From Algoriphagus sp. (lineage in GTDB: Bacteria; Bacteroidota; Bacteroidia; Cytophagales; Cyclobacteriaceae): a stretch of 35,071 nucleotides of DNA. The first letter of the stretch is position 1. Every line of letters begins with the position of its first letter. Shown here piece after piece: positions 7,086 to 15,383 of this stretch. A program made the translations under genes and the position numbers. The stretch is taken from contig JALRIY010000002.1 in the NCBI GenBank assembly GCA_023255285.1, positions 1 through 35,071 of the forward strand, read 5' to 3'. The notes under the pieces are model-generated. The model searched no databases. It was not told the origin of the DNA and was given only the letters and a program-made list of their open reading frames with translations.

Positions 7086-10000
7086 TTAAGCAACTGTTTT
7101 TTCGTGTTGTAGTAATTTTTTTGCGAGAACCGCCTTGTAGTCTCTTGGAATAACTTTGATAAACCTGGCTTTTGCTTGTTCCCAGTTATCTATAAACTGC
7201 TTTGCTAAGGCACTTTTTGTCAAGGCATAGTGTCGTTTGAGGTAACTTGAGAGCAAGTCATAATCTTGTTCCTCCAAGGGGTCGATGTCCACCAATTCGG
7301 GGTTGATTTCCGTATGATAGTCTTGGAGAATATAGGCAATTCCTCCACTCATTCCTGCCGCAAAATTTCTTCCAATTTCGCCGAGATTAATTAGCAATCC
7401 TCCAGTCATGTATTCGCATCCATGATCACCTATTCCTTCGATGACTGCTTTTACCCCTGAATTTCGTACACAGAAGCGTTCCCCCCCTTTTCCGTTGATA
7501 AATGCTTCCCCAGAGGTTGCGCCGTAGAAGGCAACATTGCCAATGAGAATATTTTCTTCCGCTAGGAATCGCGCATTTCTACTAGGATAGACGATAAGTC
7601 TTCCACCTGAAAGACCTTTGCCAAAGTAGTCGTTGGCTTCCCCTTCCAATTCAAAATTTACCCCTCTAGCTAAAAATCCACCAAAGGTTTGGCCCGCGGA
7701 ACCCATAAATTTGAAATGGATGCTGTCCTCTGGAAGCCCTACACTGCCGTAGATTTTTGAAATTTCATTGGAGAGCATCGCTCCAACGGATCGATCTGTA
7801 TTTTTGATTTCAAAATGCCCAGTGACCTGTATTGCTTGCTCGAGCGCGGGAGTGGCTGTGGCAATTAATTTACGATCCAAAACATCTTCCAGAGCAACCT
7901 CTTGGTCAATTTGCTTGAAGATTCCCACATGGCTAGGGACCTCTACTTTATGGAAGATAGGAGACAGGTCAAGCTTGTCCCATTTCCAATGCTTCAGATG
8001 TGTACTGGCTTGCAATACTTGACTTTGCCCCACCATCTCGTCAATAGTTCGGAAGCCAAGAGAAGCCATAATTTCACGTAAGTCTTGAACGATAAACTTG
8101 AAGTAATTGATTACATGTTCGGGATCTCCAGTAAATAACCTACGTAGCTCAGGGTCTTGTGTTGCTATCCCTACTGGACAGGTATTTAAATGGCATTTAC
8201 GCATCATGATGCACCCTTCGGCTACCAAAGCTCCAGTAGCGACTCCCCATTCCTCTGCTCCGAGGAGTGTAGCAATGGCCAGGTCCCTCCCTGTACGCAA
8301 TTGTCCATCTGTTTGAAGGACTACGCGACTTCTTAGGTTGTTTTTGACTAGGGTCTGGTGTGCTTCTGCAAGTCCTAGCTCCCAAGGAAGTCCTGCATGT
8401 CGAATAGAACTGAGCGGGGAAGCGCCTGTACCACCATCGGCACCAGAGATCAAGATCACATCCGCCATGGCTTTAGCCACCCCAGCAGCTACGGTACCTA
8501 CTCCTGCTTGAGATACAAGCTTCACATTAATGCGGGCTGTTCGATTTGCGTTTTTTAGATCGTAAATCAGCTGCGCCAGATCTTCAATCGAATAGATGTC
8601 GTGGTGTGGAGGTGGAGAAATTAATCCTACACCTGGAGTTGCATGTCGCACTCGTCCAATCCAGTCATCAACTTTATGTCCAGGGAGCTGTCCTCCTTCA
8701 CCCGGTTTGGCTCCTTGTGCCATTTTAATTTGAAGTTCTGCAGCATGCGTTAGGTAATGGGAAGTAACACCAAATCTCCCAGAGGCTACTTGTTTGATAG
8801 CAGATCTTTCCCAGTCTCCATTTTCCTTTCTTTCGTAGCGCACTTCGTCTTCTCCCCCTTCCCCAGAATTGCTTTTGGCACCGATTCGGTTCATCGCAAT
8901 AGCCAGCGTGGTATGGGCTTCATGGGAGATGGAACCAAAGGACATAGCTCCAGTAGCAAAGCGCTTCATGATTTTTTCTGTAGGCTCTACTTCATCAAGT
9001 GATACAGGGATTTGCTTTTTAAATTCAAACAATCCTCTCAAGGTCATTGCATCTTGACGTTGCTCGTTAATTTTCTGAGCAAATTTTCTATACAGCTCAT
9101 AGTCACCTAAGCGGGTAGATTTTTGAAGTAGGTGGATGGTCTCGGGATTGAACAAGTGCTTTTCACCTCTCCTTTTCCATTGGTATAATCCTCCTGCCTC
9201 CAATACGCCTTCTTGAGGGAGGTAGGCAGCGCGGTGGCGAATCAATACTTCTTCTGCTAGTTCATCAAAGGAAATTCCACTTATTCGGGAAGCAGTTCCT
9301 TTAAAACAGCGGTCCATCACCTCAGGTCCAAGGCCGATTGCCTCAAAAATCTGAGCACCTTGGTACGATTGTAGTGTGGAGATTCCCATTTTGGAAAGCA
9401 CTTTGAGTAGCCCTTTTCCAATGCCTTTCTGGTAATTACTAAGCGCAGTTTTTTCATCTTTTGCCCCTGGGAGATCCCCTTTTCTAAAAAGCTCAACCAG
9501 CGATTCAAGTGCTAAATAGGGGTTGATGGCAGATACCCCATACCCAATGGCTGTAGCAAAGTGATGTACTTCACGGATATCTGCTGATTCTAGGACCAGT
9601 CCTGCCCGCGTACGGATTTTTTTCTTGACTAGGTGCTGGTGTACAGCTCCTATGGCCAATAGGGAAGGAATCGGAGCGAGCGTGTCACTACTTTCTCTGT
9701 CGGAAAGGATCAACACATTCTTTCCTTCCAAGAGGATAGCGTCCTCTGCTTGCTGGCAGAGTAAATCTAAGGCAGCAAGGAGTCTACCTGGCTGATGGTC
9801 TGCAATAAAATGACCAAATAAGCGCTTGGAGCGGTAACCTAAGTGTTCCAAACGCGTGATTTTTTCCAAATCCTCATTTAATAAAACAGGCTGGGAAATG
9901 TGAATTTGTTTGGTGTGCTGTGGACTTTCCTCCAAAATATTGTGTCCTTCTCCTATTCGAGTAAATAGGGACATAACTAATCGTTCACGAATAGGGTCAA

Positions 10001-11579
10001 TGGGAGGATTGCTTACTTGAGCAAAAAGTTGTTTGAAGTAATTCGAGATATGCTGACTTTGTTTGGAAAGCACCGCCAGCGGCGTATCTGCGCCCATAGA
10101 CCCAACTGCCTCTTGACCTGCATTCCCAAGGGGACTTAGAACTATTTTCAGTTCCTCAGAGGTATAGCCAAAGATGGTTTGTTGTTTTTGGATTTTTTCA
10201 GTGAGGTACGGGTAACTCAGTTCTTCCGGAGCAGGAACTAGTCGTAATTTGGTCCGCTGTTCATTTACCCATTTTTCGTAAGGTTGTTGGCTACAGATTT
10301 CACCTTTTATTTCTTCATCCACAAGGACTTTCCCTTTTTCAAGGTCTGCCCAAAGCATACGTCCCGGACTAATTCGCCCTTTTTGAGTGATCGTTGCTTC
10401 TCGGATTGGAAGAGCTCCTGCTTCTGAAGATAGAATCAAACGTTGGTCTTTCGTAATGAAATACCGGAGTGGGCGAAGCCCATTGCGATCTAGGGTAGCC
10501 CCCACAGATTTACCATCTGTGAATAGAAGAGCGGCGGGACCATCCCAGGGCTCCACCAAAGAGGCGTGGAATTTATAAAAGGCGGCTCTGTCCTTATCCA
10601 TCACTTCATTGTCCTGCCAAGCCTCAGGAACCAACATCATCATGGCATGTGGTAGACTTCTTCCGCTTAAGGTTAGTAGCTCAACCATAGCGTCCAAGTT
10701 GGCTGAATCAGAGTTCAGTTTATTGGTGATTGGCATGAGCATGGCCAACTCTTCCGGCGTAAACAAGGAGGACTTCATCAAAGCCTCTTTGGATTTCATT
10801 TTATTCAGGTTACCACGAATGGTATTGATTTCCCCATTGTGAGAGAGGTAACGAAACGGTTGAGCAAGCCTCCAATTTGGGAAAGTGTTGGTCGAGAAGC
10901 GGGAGTGAACGATCGCAAAAGCAGATGCAATGCGTGGGTTTTGTAGGTCTTTGAAAAAAGGCAATACCTGATCCGTTCGGAGCTGTCCCTTATATACTAA
11001 GGTGAGGGAACTAAAGCTGGCAAAATAAAAGGCTTGATTTACTCCTGGAATAGACGCATTGATTGTTGAGCTAGCGTAATTTCGAAGCACGTATAACTTA
11101 CGTTCTAAGTCAAGACCTTGCAGTCCATTTTTGTGTCGGACAAATACCTGTTCAATGATAGGCATGACTTCTAGGGCACTTGAACCAGGGATGGTTTCGT
11201 CCACTGGAACTTTTCGATAGCCAATCAATTCGAAGTCCAGCTCGTCAATTAGTTCGTTTAGAAGGGCTTTTGCTTTGGCATATAGTTGTTTGTTGTTCGG
11301 GAAAAAAGTCATCCCAAGTCCAAATTCTCCTGGTGGAGGTAATTGGATTTCCGTACGAGCAGTAACATCCTGAAGAAACTGATGGGGGATTTGTATAGAT
11401 ATACCTGCTCCGTCGCCCGTTTTGGGATCAGACCCGCGTCCACCACGGTGTTCCATGTTACTCAACATGTACAAAGCACCACTAATGGTTTCGTGAGTAG
11501 GCTCATTCGTGAGATCCACTACCGCTCCAATACCACAGGAATCGTGTTCAAACTCCTGCCGATATAACCCTTGCTGCAT
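7086..11579 (-). CDS. gltB: Glutamate synthase large subunit
   Basis: Alpha subunit of glutamate synthase. The N-terminal Ntn-type glutaminase releases ammonia from glutamine, which is channelled to the FMN/3Fe-4S synthase site to aminate 2-oxoglutarate. From the ATG at 11577-11579 it has 1497 aa, normal for the family. The N-terminus MQQGLYRQEFEHDSCGIGAV carries the catalytic cysteine after a short propeptide (Cys15). NGEINTIRGN marks the glutamine site. The FMN domain contains KPGEGGQLPG and GADGGTGASP, and the 3Fe-4S cysteines are in CIMMRKCHLNTC (C-x5-C-x4-C, near residue 1122). The C-terminal beta-helix has GDHGCEYMTGG repeats. The ORF track starts 24 bp upstream at a TTG, which adds no conserved sequence. 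It forms an operon with gltD; an AT-rich leader with palindromes precedes it. Confidence 0.97.
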   Translation of the reverse strand: MQQGLYRQEFEHDSCGIGAVVDLTNEPTHETISGALYMLSNMEHRGGRGSDPKTGDGAGISIQIPHQFLQDVTARTEIQLPPPGEFGLGMTFFPNNKQLYAKAKALLNELIDELDFELIGYRKVPVDETIPGSSALEVMPIIEQVFVRHKNGLQGLDLERKLYVLRNYASSTINASIPGVNQAFYFASFSSLTLVYKGQLRTDQVLPFFKDLQNPRIASAFAIVHSRFSTNTFPNWRLAQPFRYLSHNGEINTIRGNLNKMKSKEALMKSSLFTPEELAMLMPITNKLNSDSANLDAMVELLTLSGRSLPHAMMMLVPEAWQDNEVMDKDRAAFYKFHASLVEPWDGPAALLFTDGKSVGATLDRNGLRPLRYFITKDQRLILSSEAGALPIREATITQKGRISPGRMLWADLEKGKVLVDEEIKGEICSQQPYEKWVNEQRTKLRLVPAPEELSYPYLTEKIQKQQTIFGYTSEELKIVLSPLGNAGQEAVGSMGADTPLAVLSKQSQHISNYFKQLFAQVSNPPIDPIRERLVMSLFTRIGEGHNILEESPQHTKQIHISQPVLLNEDLEKITRLEHLGYRSKRLFGHFIADHQPGRLLAALDLLCQQAEDAILLEGKNVLILSDRESSDTLAPIPSLLAIGAVHQHLVKKKIRTRAGLVLESADIREVHHFATAIGYGVSAINPYLALESLVELFRKGDLPGAKDEKTALSNYQKGIGKGLLKVLSKMGISTLQSYQGAQIFEAIGLGPEVMDRCFKGTASRISGISFDELAEEVLIRHRAAYLPQEGVLEAGGLYQWKRRGEKHLFNPETIHLLQKSTRLGDYELYRKFAQKINEQRQDAMTLRGLFEFKKQIPVSLDEVEPTEKIMKRFATGAMSFGSISHEAHTTLAIAMNRIGAKSNSGEGGEDEVRYERKENGDWERSAIKQVASGRFGVTSHYLTHAAELQIKMAQGAKPGEGGQLPGHKVDDWIGRVRHATPGVGLISPPPHHDIYSIEDLAQLIYDLKNANRTARINVKLVSQAGVGTVAAGVAKAMADVILISGADGGTGASPLSSIRHAGLPWELGLAEAHQTLVKNNLRSRVVLQTDGQLRTGRDLAIATLLGAEEWGVATGALVAEGCIMMRKCHLNTCPVGIATQDPELRRLFTGDPEHVINYFKFIVQDLREIMASLGFRTIDEMVGQSQVLQASTHLKHWKWDKLDLSPIFHKVEVPSHVGIFKQIDQEVALEDVLDRKLIATATPALEQAIQVTGHFEIKNTDRSVGAMLSNEISKIYGSVGLPEDSIHFKFMGSAGQTFGGFLARGVNFELEGEANDYFGKGLSGGRLIVYPSRNARFLAEENILIGNVAFYGATSGEAFINGKGGERFCVRNSGVKAVIEGIGDHGCEYMTGGLLINLGEIGRNFAAGMSGGIAYILQDYHTEINPELVDIDPLEEQDYDLLSSYLKRHYALTKSALAKQFIDNWEQAKARFIKVIPRDYKAVLAKKLLQHEKTVA

Positions 11580-11951
11580 TCTTAATTGATTTAATAGGTT
11601 CAAAAATTTTCAAAATGTACAAAATTTACTTATTTCTTTAAAATATGCGTAATGAAAAAAGCACATAAATGTCAAAATGTTCAAAAAAATCAACTTTTTT
11701 ATAAAAAGCGAAATGCCAATTGAATTTAAATCAAATCAAAAAATTGGGGAAATGATCACTTTTTTAAACAAATGACTTGTGATTTGAACTTGATTTTTTC
11801 AAAATGATTAATTTATTCTCTTTTTGAGGGTGAATTTAAATTCATCAATTTTTTTTTAAAAAAATGGGGGCATTTGTTCAAAAGCTCCCAATATTATTTT
11901 GCCAAGTCGGCGTAACTACCAAATAAAAAAGAGGTAGTACTGAAAAATGAG
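11580..11951. other. AT-rich intergenic region upstream of gltB with palindromic sites
   Basis: No gene is supported here. The region is very AT-rich with A/T runs. It contains a perfect 14-bp palindrome TGAATTTAAATTCA (11831-11844) and a partial copy TGAATTTAAA (11721-11730), both upstream of gltB and so possible operator sites. Near the gene, CAAAATGTA (11612-11620) and CAAAATTTA (11620-11628) read on the minus strand as TACATTTTG and TAAATTTTG, close to a -7 box but with one extra T. At the left end ACTACC (11915-11920) and GGTAGT (11933-11938) flank an A-rich loop just after the gldE stop and may form its terminator. Confidence 0.5.
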
Positions 11952-13301
11952 TTAATCTGTAAAAGGAGATGTGCTATCTTTCTCTGGGTTAGAGAGGTGA
12001 ACTTTCACTTTTTTGATTTTGCGAGCATCCACTGCAAGAATGGTAAATTCAAAGTTTTCGTACCGTATTTTGGCACCGTTCTTTGGAAGTTTTGTGTTGA
12101 GTTCAAGTAAAAGTCCTCCAAGTGATTCATTTTCTCCTTTTACCTCTTCAAAAAGTTGCGGGTCCAGGTCTAGTTTTTTACAAAAATCATGCAAGGACAC
12201 CTTTCCTTCAAAAATAAAGGTGTCAGCATCAAGTTCTTGAAAAAACAATGTATCCGTATCGTCGAATTCGTCGTTGATTTCACCGATTATCTCTTCGATT
12301 AAATCTTCAAAGGTAACCAATCCAGAAGTGCCGCCATATTCATCTACGACAATCGCCATGTGCACCCGCATTTTTTGAAAGTCTTTAAGTAAAGTGTCGG
12401 CTTTCTTATTTTCAGGGACGAAGAAACTTTTTCGAATCAAGGTTTTCCAATCGAAAGTTTCGTCCTTGTCAATGTGTGGGAGTAAGTCTTTGATATAGAG
12501 GATCCCTATTATATGGTCTATAGTTTCTTCGTAGACGGGGATTCGGGAGTATCCGCTCTTATTTACCTTGTCCATTAATTCATGGAAATCAATTTCTACG
12601 TCTACTGCAGAAATTTCCATCCTACTTTTCATTAATTGACGAACGCTTAGTGTTCCAAAATTCACGATTCCCCGCAAGATTTCTTTTTCCTCTTCTGGGG
12701 TATCTTCGGTAGTTAGTTCTAGTGCTTGATGGAGTTCATCTACGGATAGGGTGTATCCTTTTTGTTGAACTCGTTTCTCTATGACATTGCTAAATACAAT
12801 TAATAAGCTAGAAAATGGCTTAAGGATCTGGGTAAAGAAAAATAAAGGGGAAGCCAGTGCTTGGGCAAATTGGCCTTTGGCTTGGTTTGCATAGACCTTT
12901 GGCACGATTTCACCAAAAAAAACAATAGCAAAAGTGACGCCTACAGTTTGAAAAAGGATGATCACTACGCCTGTGGCATTTGTTCCGAATAAGGTCCAAG
13001 TCACAAAGGTAGTGAGGGTGACGATAGCGATATTAATTAGGTTGTTTAGAATCAGGATGGTACTTAGAAGGACTTTTGGCATGGCCAACAGGCTCGTGAT
13101 GACGCTCCCTTTTTCAGGATTTTTTTGATTCAGTTCAATTAGATCGTCTTTCCCTAAAGAAAAAAATGCCACCTCTGAACCAGAAACTAGGGCTGAGGCG
13201 ACTAGTAGAAGCAGGAGCGCAAGGCTGTTGACTAAAAAATAAGAGAATGTGTAGGAAGTAACCTGGGCCAACAGAAAGTAACTCGGGTAGGGATCATCCA
13301 T
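11952..13301 (-). CDS. gldE: GldE-like CNNM/CorC-type membrane protein with CBS pair
   Basis: Membrane protein of the hemolysin C/CorC (CNNM) family, named GldE in gliding Bacteroidota; the family is linked to divalent-cation transport, and the role in gliding is indirect. From ATG 13299-13301 it has 449 aa: N-terminal DUF21 membrane domain with about four hydrophobic segments and the SGSEVAFFSL motif, GEIVPKVYANQ after the third segment, a CBS pair (SRMEISAVDVEIDFHEL..RIPVYEE and ADTLLKDFQKMRVHMAIVVDEYGGTSGLVT), an acidic linker (NDEFDDTDTLF) and a C-terminal CorC_HlyC domain. The ORF-track TTG start lies inside a TACCTTTG promoter box and is unlikely. It lies downstream of mutY and ssb, the context seen for gldE in Flavobacterium, but no gldD follows; gltB is next. 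Confidence 0.87.
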   Translation of the reverse strand: MDDPYPSYFLLAQVTSYTFSYFLVNSLALLLLLVASALVSGSEVAFFSLGKDDLIELNQKNPEKGSVITSLLAMPKVLLSTILILNNLINIAIVTLTTFVTWTLFGTNATGVVIILFQTVGVTFAIVFFGEIVPKVYANQAKGQFAQALASPLFFFTQILKPFSSLLIVFSNVIEKRVQQKGYTLSVDELHQALELTTEDTPEEEKEILRGIVNFGTLSVRQLMKSRMEISAVDVEIDFHELMDKVNKSGYSRIPVYEETIDHIIGILYIKDLLPHIDKDETFDWKTLIRKSFFVPENKKADTLLKDFQKMRVHMAIVVDEYGGTSGLVTFEDLIEEIIGEINDEFDDTDTLFFQELDADTFIFEGKVSLHDFCKKLDLDPQLFEEVKGENESLGGLLLELNTKLPKNGAKIRYENFEFTILAVDARKIKKVKVHLSNPEKDSTSPFTD

Positions 13302-13322
13302 GTGTTCGTGAAAATAGGTGTT

Positions 13323-13330
13323 CAAAGGTA
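13323..13330 (-). promoter_or_regulatory. Candidate -7 box of gldE
   Basis: The minus strand reads TACCTTTG, a full match to TAnnTTTG. Transcription would begin near 13316, about 15 bases before the ATG at 13301. The box contains the TTG that the ORF track uses as start, which argues for the ATG. No convincing -33 TTTG at the right spacing was seen. Confidence 0.45.
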
Positions 13331-13332
13331 AT

Positions 13333-13363
13333 CAAATCCCCTGATTCGTGTACAGGGGATTTG
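13333..13363. terminator. Perfect 11-bp hairpin between ssb and gldE
   Basis: CAAATCCCCTG (13333-13343) and CAGGGGATTTG (13353-13363) form a perfect 11-bp stem with a 9-nt loop. It begins 8 bases after the ssb stop codon (minus strand) and ends just before the gldE -7 box. No T-tract follows, so it may be a weak terminator, an mRNA 3'-end stabiliser or a protein-binding site. Confidence 0.6.
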
Positions 13364-13371
13364 AATTTCCA

Positions 13372-13815
13372 TTAAAAAGGTAGATCATCGTCTCCCTCGT
13401 CAAGGGAAACTTGAGGGGCGGTTGCTACTGGGGCTGAATTTGCTGCAGGTGCTGCTGCAGGAGAATTACTTTGCATTCCATCTGGTTTGCCTCCAAGCAT
13501 GGTAAAACTCAAAACTCGGATTTTCATTCGCTTTCGATTTTGCCCTTGTTCATCGGTCCATTTATCTGATTTGATTTTTCCTTCGACGTAAATTTGTGAA
13601 CCTTTCTTTAAGTATTTCTCCGCGATTTTTGCTTGTTGGTCCCACAATTCTAAATCGTGCCATTCGGTTTGTTCTACTCTATTTCCAGATCTATCCTGGT
13701 ACGCTTCTGAGGTTGCAAGGCTGAGATTGGCTACAACTTTCTCCCCTTCGAGGTATTTCACTTCAGGGTCGGCACCAAGGTGACCTACTAAAATGACTTT
13801 ATTTACTCCTGCCAT
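13372..13815 (-). CDS. ssb: Single-stranded DNA-binding protein
   Basis: SSB protein: a tetrameric OB-fold protein that coats single-stranded DNA during replication and repair and recruits partner enzymes. The 147-aa protein begins MAGVNKVILVGHLGADPEV, with the typical OB-fold residues (QTEWHDLELWDQQAKIAEKYLKKG and IYVEGKIKSDKWTDEQG). A flexible Ala/Pro/Ser-rich linker (about 112-138) follows, then the acidic partner-binding tip DEGDDDLPF. Every expected element is present. It lies between mutY (46 bp upstream) and gldE on the same strand, so MutY and SSB may be co-transcribed. The ATG at 13813-13815 is the only sensible start. Confidence 0.96.
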   Translation of the reverse strand: MAGVNKVILVGHLGADPEVKYLEGEKVVANLSLATSEAYQDRSGNRVEQTEWHDLELWDQQAKIAEKYLKKGSQIYVEGKIKSDKWTDEQGQNRKRMKIRVLSFTMLGGKPDGMQSNSPAAAPAANSAPVATAPQVSLDEGDDDLPF

Positions 13816-13861
13816 ACTGTTTTTGTTTTGATAGTTAAAAAGTTTAGAAAACTGAAAGTAA

Positions 13862-14914
13862 TCAATTCTCTCGATCAGTCAAATAGCGAAGGATCAATTT
13901 AGGCTTGGGTAAACCGTCAATTTCTTGTTCAACTACTAGATCAAACCCCTCATTTTGGCACCAATCTCTTAAATTGGGAAGGTTTTCTTCGGAAAGTGAG
14001 CATTCCCAAAAGCTGGCAAGTATCCGTTGGTGTGACAAAAGATGTCGGTATTTTTTAGGAAATAGGGTTGTTTCTGATTGAAGATTCCCCTGCCAGGGGA
14101 AGGTTTGAGGAGATTGAGGAAAATCGTACAAGCCTGTCCATATGTCTCCCTCACCTCTTTTACGCACCACCAGATGGCCGGCACAGGTAATGACGAGATA
14201 GTTGAGTATTCGTTCCTTGACTTTGGTCTTATTTATTTTTACTGGCAAGGAGTTAATGAGTTCATTTTGATAGGCAAAACAAGAACGGGTTAGTGGACAG
14301 GTATCGCAGTTTGGGTTAGTTGGAGTACAACAACGGGAACCAAAATCCATCATGGCCTGATTAAATTCTCCCGGCGCATTCACAGGGATAAGTTGATTGG
14401 CGAGTGCCTCAAATTCTTTTTTCCCGCTGCTACTGTTAATATCAGTTGCAATGCCAAAATACCGAGCGAGCACCCGAAATACATTTCCATCTACCACAGC
14501 CTGTACTTCTCCAAAAGCAAAGCTAGAGATAGCGGCAGCCGTATAGCTCCCTACTCCTTTGAGTAGGATAAGTGTTGCATACCGGTCAGGAAATTTTCCA
14601 TCCAATTTTTCGACGATGTAGTTGGCACAAGCATGCATGTTGCGTGCCCGGCTGTAATAGCCAAGTCCTTGCCAGAGTCTCAAGACCTCTTCTTCGGGGG
14701 CTGCTGCTAGTTGATGTACAGTGGGATAGGCTTTTGAAAAAGCTTCGAAATAAGGCAATCCTTGTGCAACCCGTGTTTGCTGAAGAATGATTTCGGATAG
14801 CCAAATTAGGTAGGGATCTTGGGTTTCTCGCCAAGGCAAATGCCGAGGATTTTCTCGGTACCAAGAAATAATTGAGTTTGAAAACCATTGATTTTCAGGT
14901 GATTTACTCTTCAT
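13862..14914 (-). CDS. mutY: A/G-specific adenine DNA glycosylase
   Basis: Base-excision repair glycosylase removing adenine mispaired with 8-oxoguanine. From ATG 14912-14914 it has 350 aa. The N-terminal catalytic domain shows E41 in LSEIILQQTRV, the helix-hairpin-helix LKGVGSYTAAAI (118-129), the catalytic D142 in VVDGNVFRVL, and the 4Fe-4S ligands C196-x6-C203-x2-C206-x5-C212. The C-terminal part is the NUDIX-like domain that recognises 8-oxoG (LVITCAGHLVVRKRGEGDIWTG and following). The ORF-track start is an upstream TTG and adds only MYFINPPP. It is the first gene of the mutY-ssb-gldE run and is divergent from the HU gene, with a 145-bp shared promoter region. Confidence 0.95.
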   Translation of the reverse strand: MKSKSPENQWFSNSIISWYRENPRHLPWRETQDPYLIWLSEIILQQTRVAQGLPYFEAFSKAYPTVHQLAAAPEEEVLRLWQGLGYYSRARNMHACANYIVEKLDGKFPDRYATLILLKGVGSYTAAAISSFAFGEVQAVVDGNVFRVLARYFGIATDINSSSGKKEFEALANQLIPVNAPGEFNQAMMDFGSRCCTPTNPNCDTCPLTRSCFAYQNELINSLPVKINKTKVKERILNYLVITCAGHLVVRKRGEGDIWTGLYDFPQSPQTFPWQGNLQSETTLFPKKYRHLLSHQRILASFWECSLSEENLPNLRDWCQNEGFDLVVEQEIDGLPKPKLILRYLTDREN

Positions 14915-14985
14915 TGGAGGAGGATTAATAAAATACAAACCAAGGTATTTTTTTTGAATATCTTTTTTAATTGCATTGGTTCTTG

Positions 14986-14993
14986 TACATTTG
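14986..14993 (+). promoter_or_regulatory. Candidate -7 box of the HU operon
   Basis: TACATTTG is a full match to the Bacteroidota -7 consensus TAnnTTTG. It lies 66 bases before the GTG start of the HU gene. A TTG at 14971-14973 is too close for a standard -33 element. Confidence 0.5.
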
Positions 14994-15059
14994 CAATCCC
15001 AAAAATACTTGGTTAATAGGTTGTTAAGCTTATTTCGAAATTTCTAAATTTTAATCACA

Positions 15060-15368
15060 GTGACCAAAGCAGAAGTAATTACTAAAATTTCCGAAAAGAC
15101 CGGAATTCAAAAAGACGATGTAACTCAAGCAGTAGAGGCATTTTTCAAGGTAGTGAAAGATTCCATGGCAGATGGGGAAAACATTTATGTCAGAGGATTT
15201 GGAAGTTTCATCAACAAAAAAAGAGCAAAGAAAATTGCCCGAAACATTTCAAAGAATACGGCAATAGTTATTGAAGAGCATCACATACCTGCATTTAAGC
15301 CTTCCAAGGTATTTGTAGAAAAAATTAAAAACAGTAAGAAAATCAAACAATTGGCAGCTCAAGTATAA
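15060..15368 (+). CDS. HU/IHF-family nucleoid DNA-binding protein
   Basis: Small histone-like protein that bends and compacts DNA as a dimer. The 102-aa protein shows the family pattern: TKAEVITKISEKTGIQKDDV (helical body), VKDSMADGENIYVRGFGSFINKKRAKK (the G-F-G-S-F signature) and a beta-arm region ARNISKNTAIVIEEHHIPAFKPSK, where the Pro that intercalates into DNA is usually found. It is about 10 residues longer than a 90-aa HU because of a basic C-terminal tail (IKNSKKIKQLAAQV). The start is GTG; no in-frame ATG fits. It begins a run of four genes with the TPR protein 15 bp downstream, the mS38-like protein and RNase G. Confidence 0.92.
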   Translation: MTKAEVITKISEKTGIQKDDVTQAVEAFFKVVKDSMADGENIYVRGFGSFINKKRAKKIARNISKNTAIVIEEHHIPAFKPSKVFVEKIKNSKKIKQLAAQV

Positions 15369-15383
15369 GGCTGAGCGCGGGGG

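Noticed and set aside
11580-11603. TTG start of gltB at 11603
   Set aside because: The extension MNLLNQLR is not typical; the ATG at 11579 puts the catalytic Cys at the usual distance from the N-terminus.
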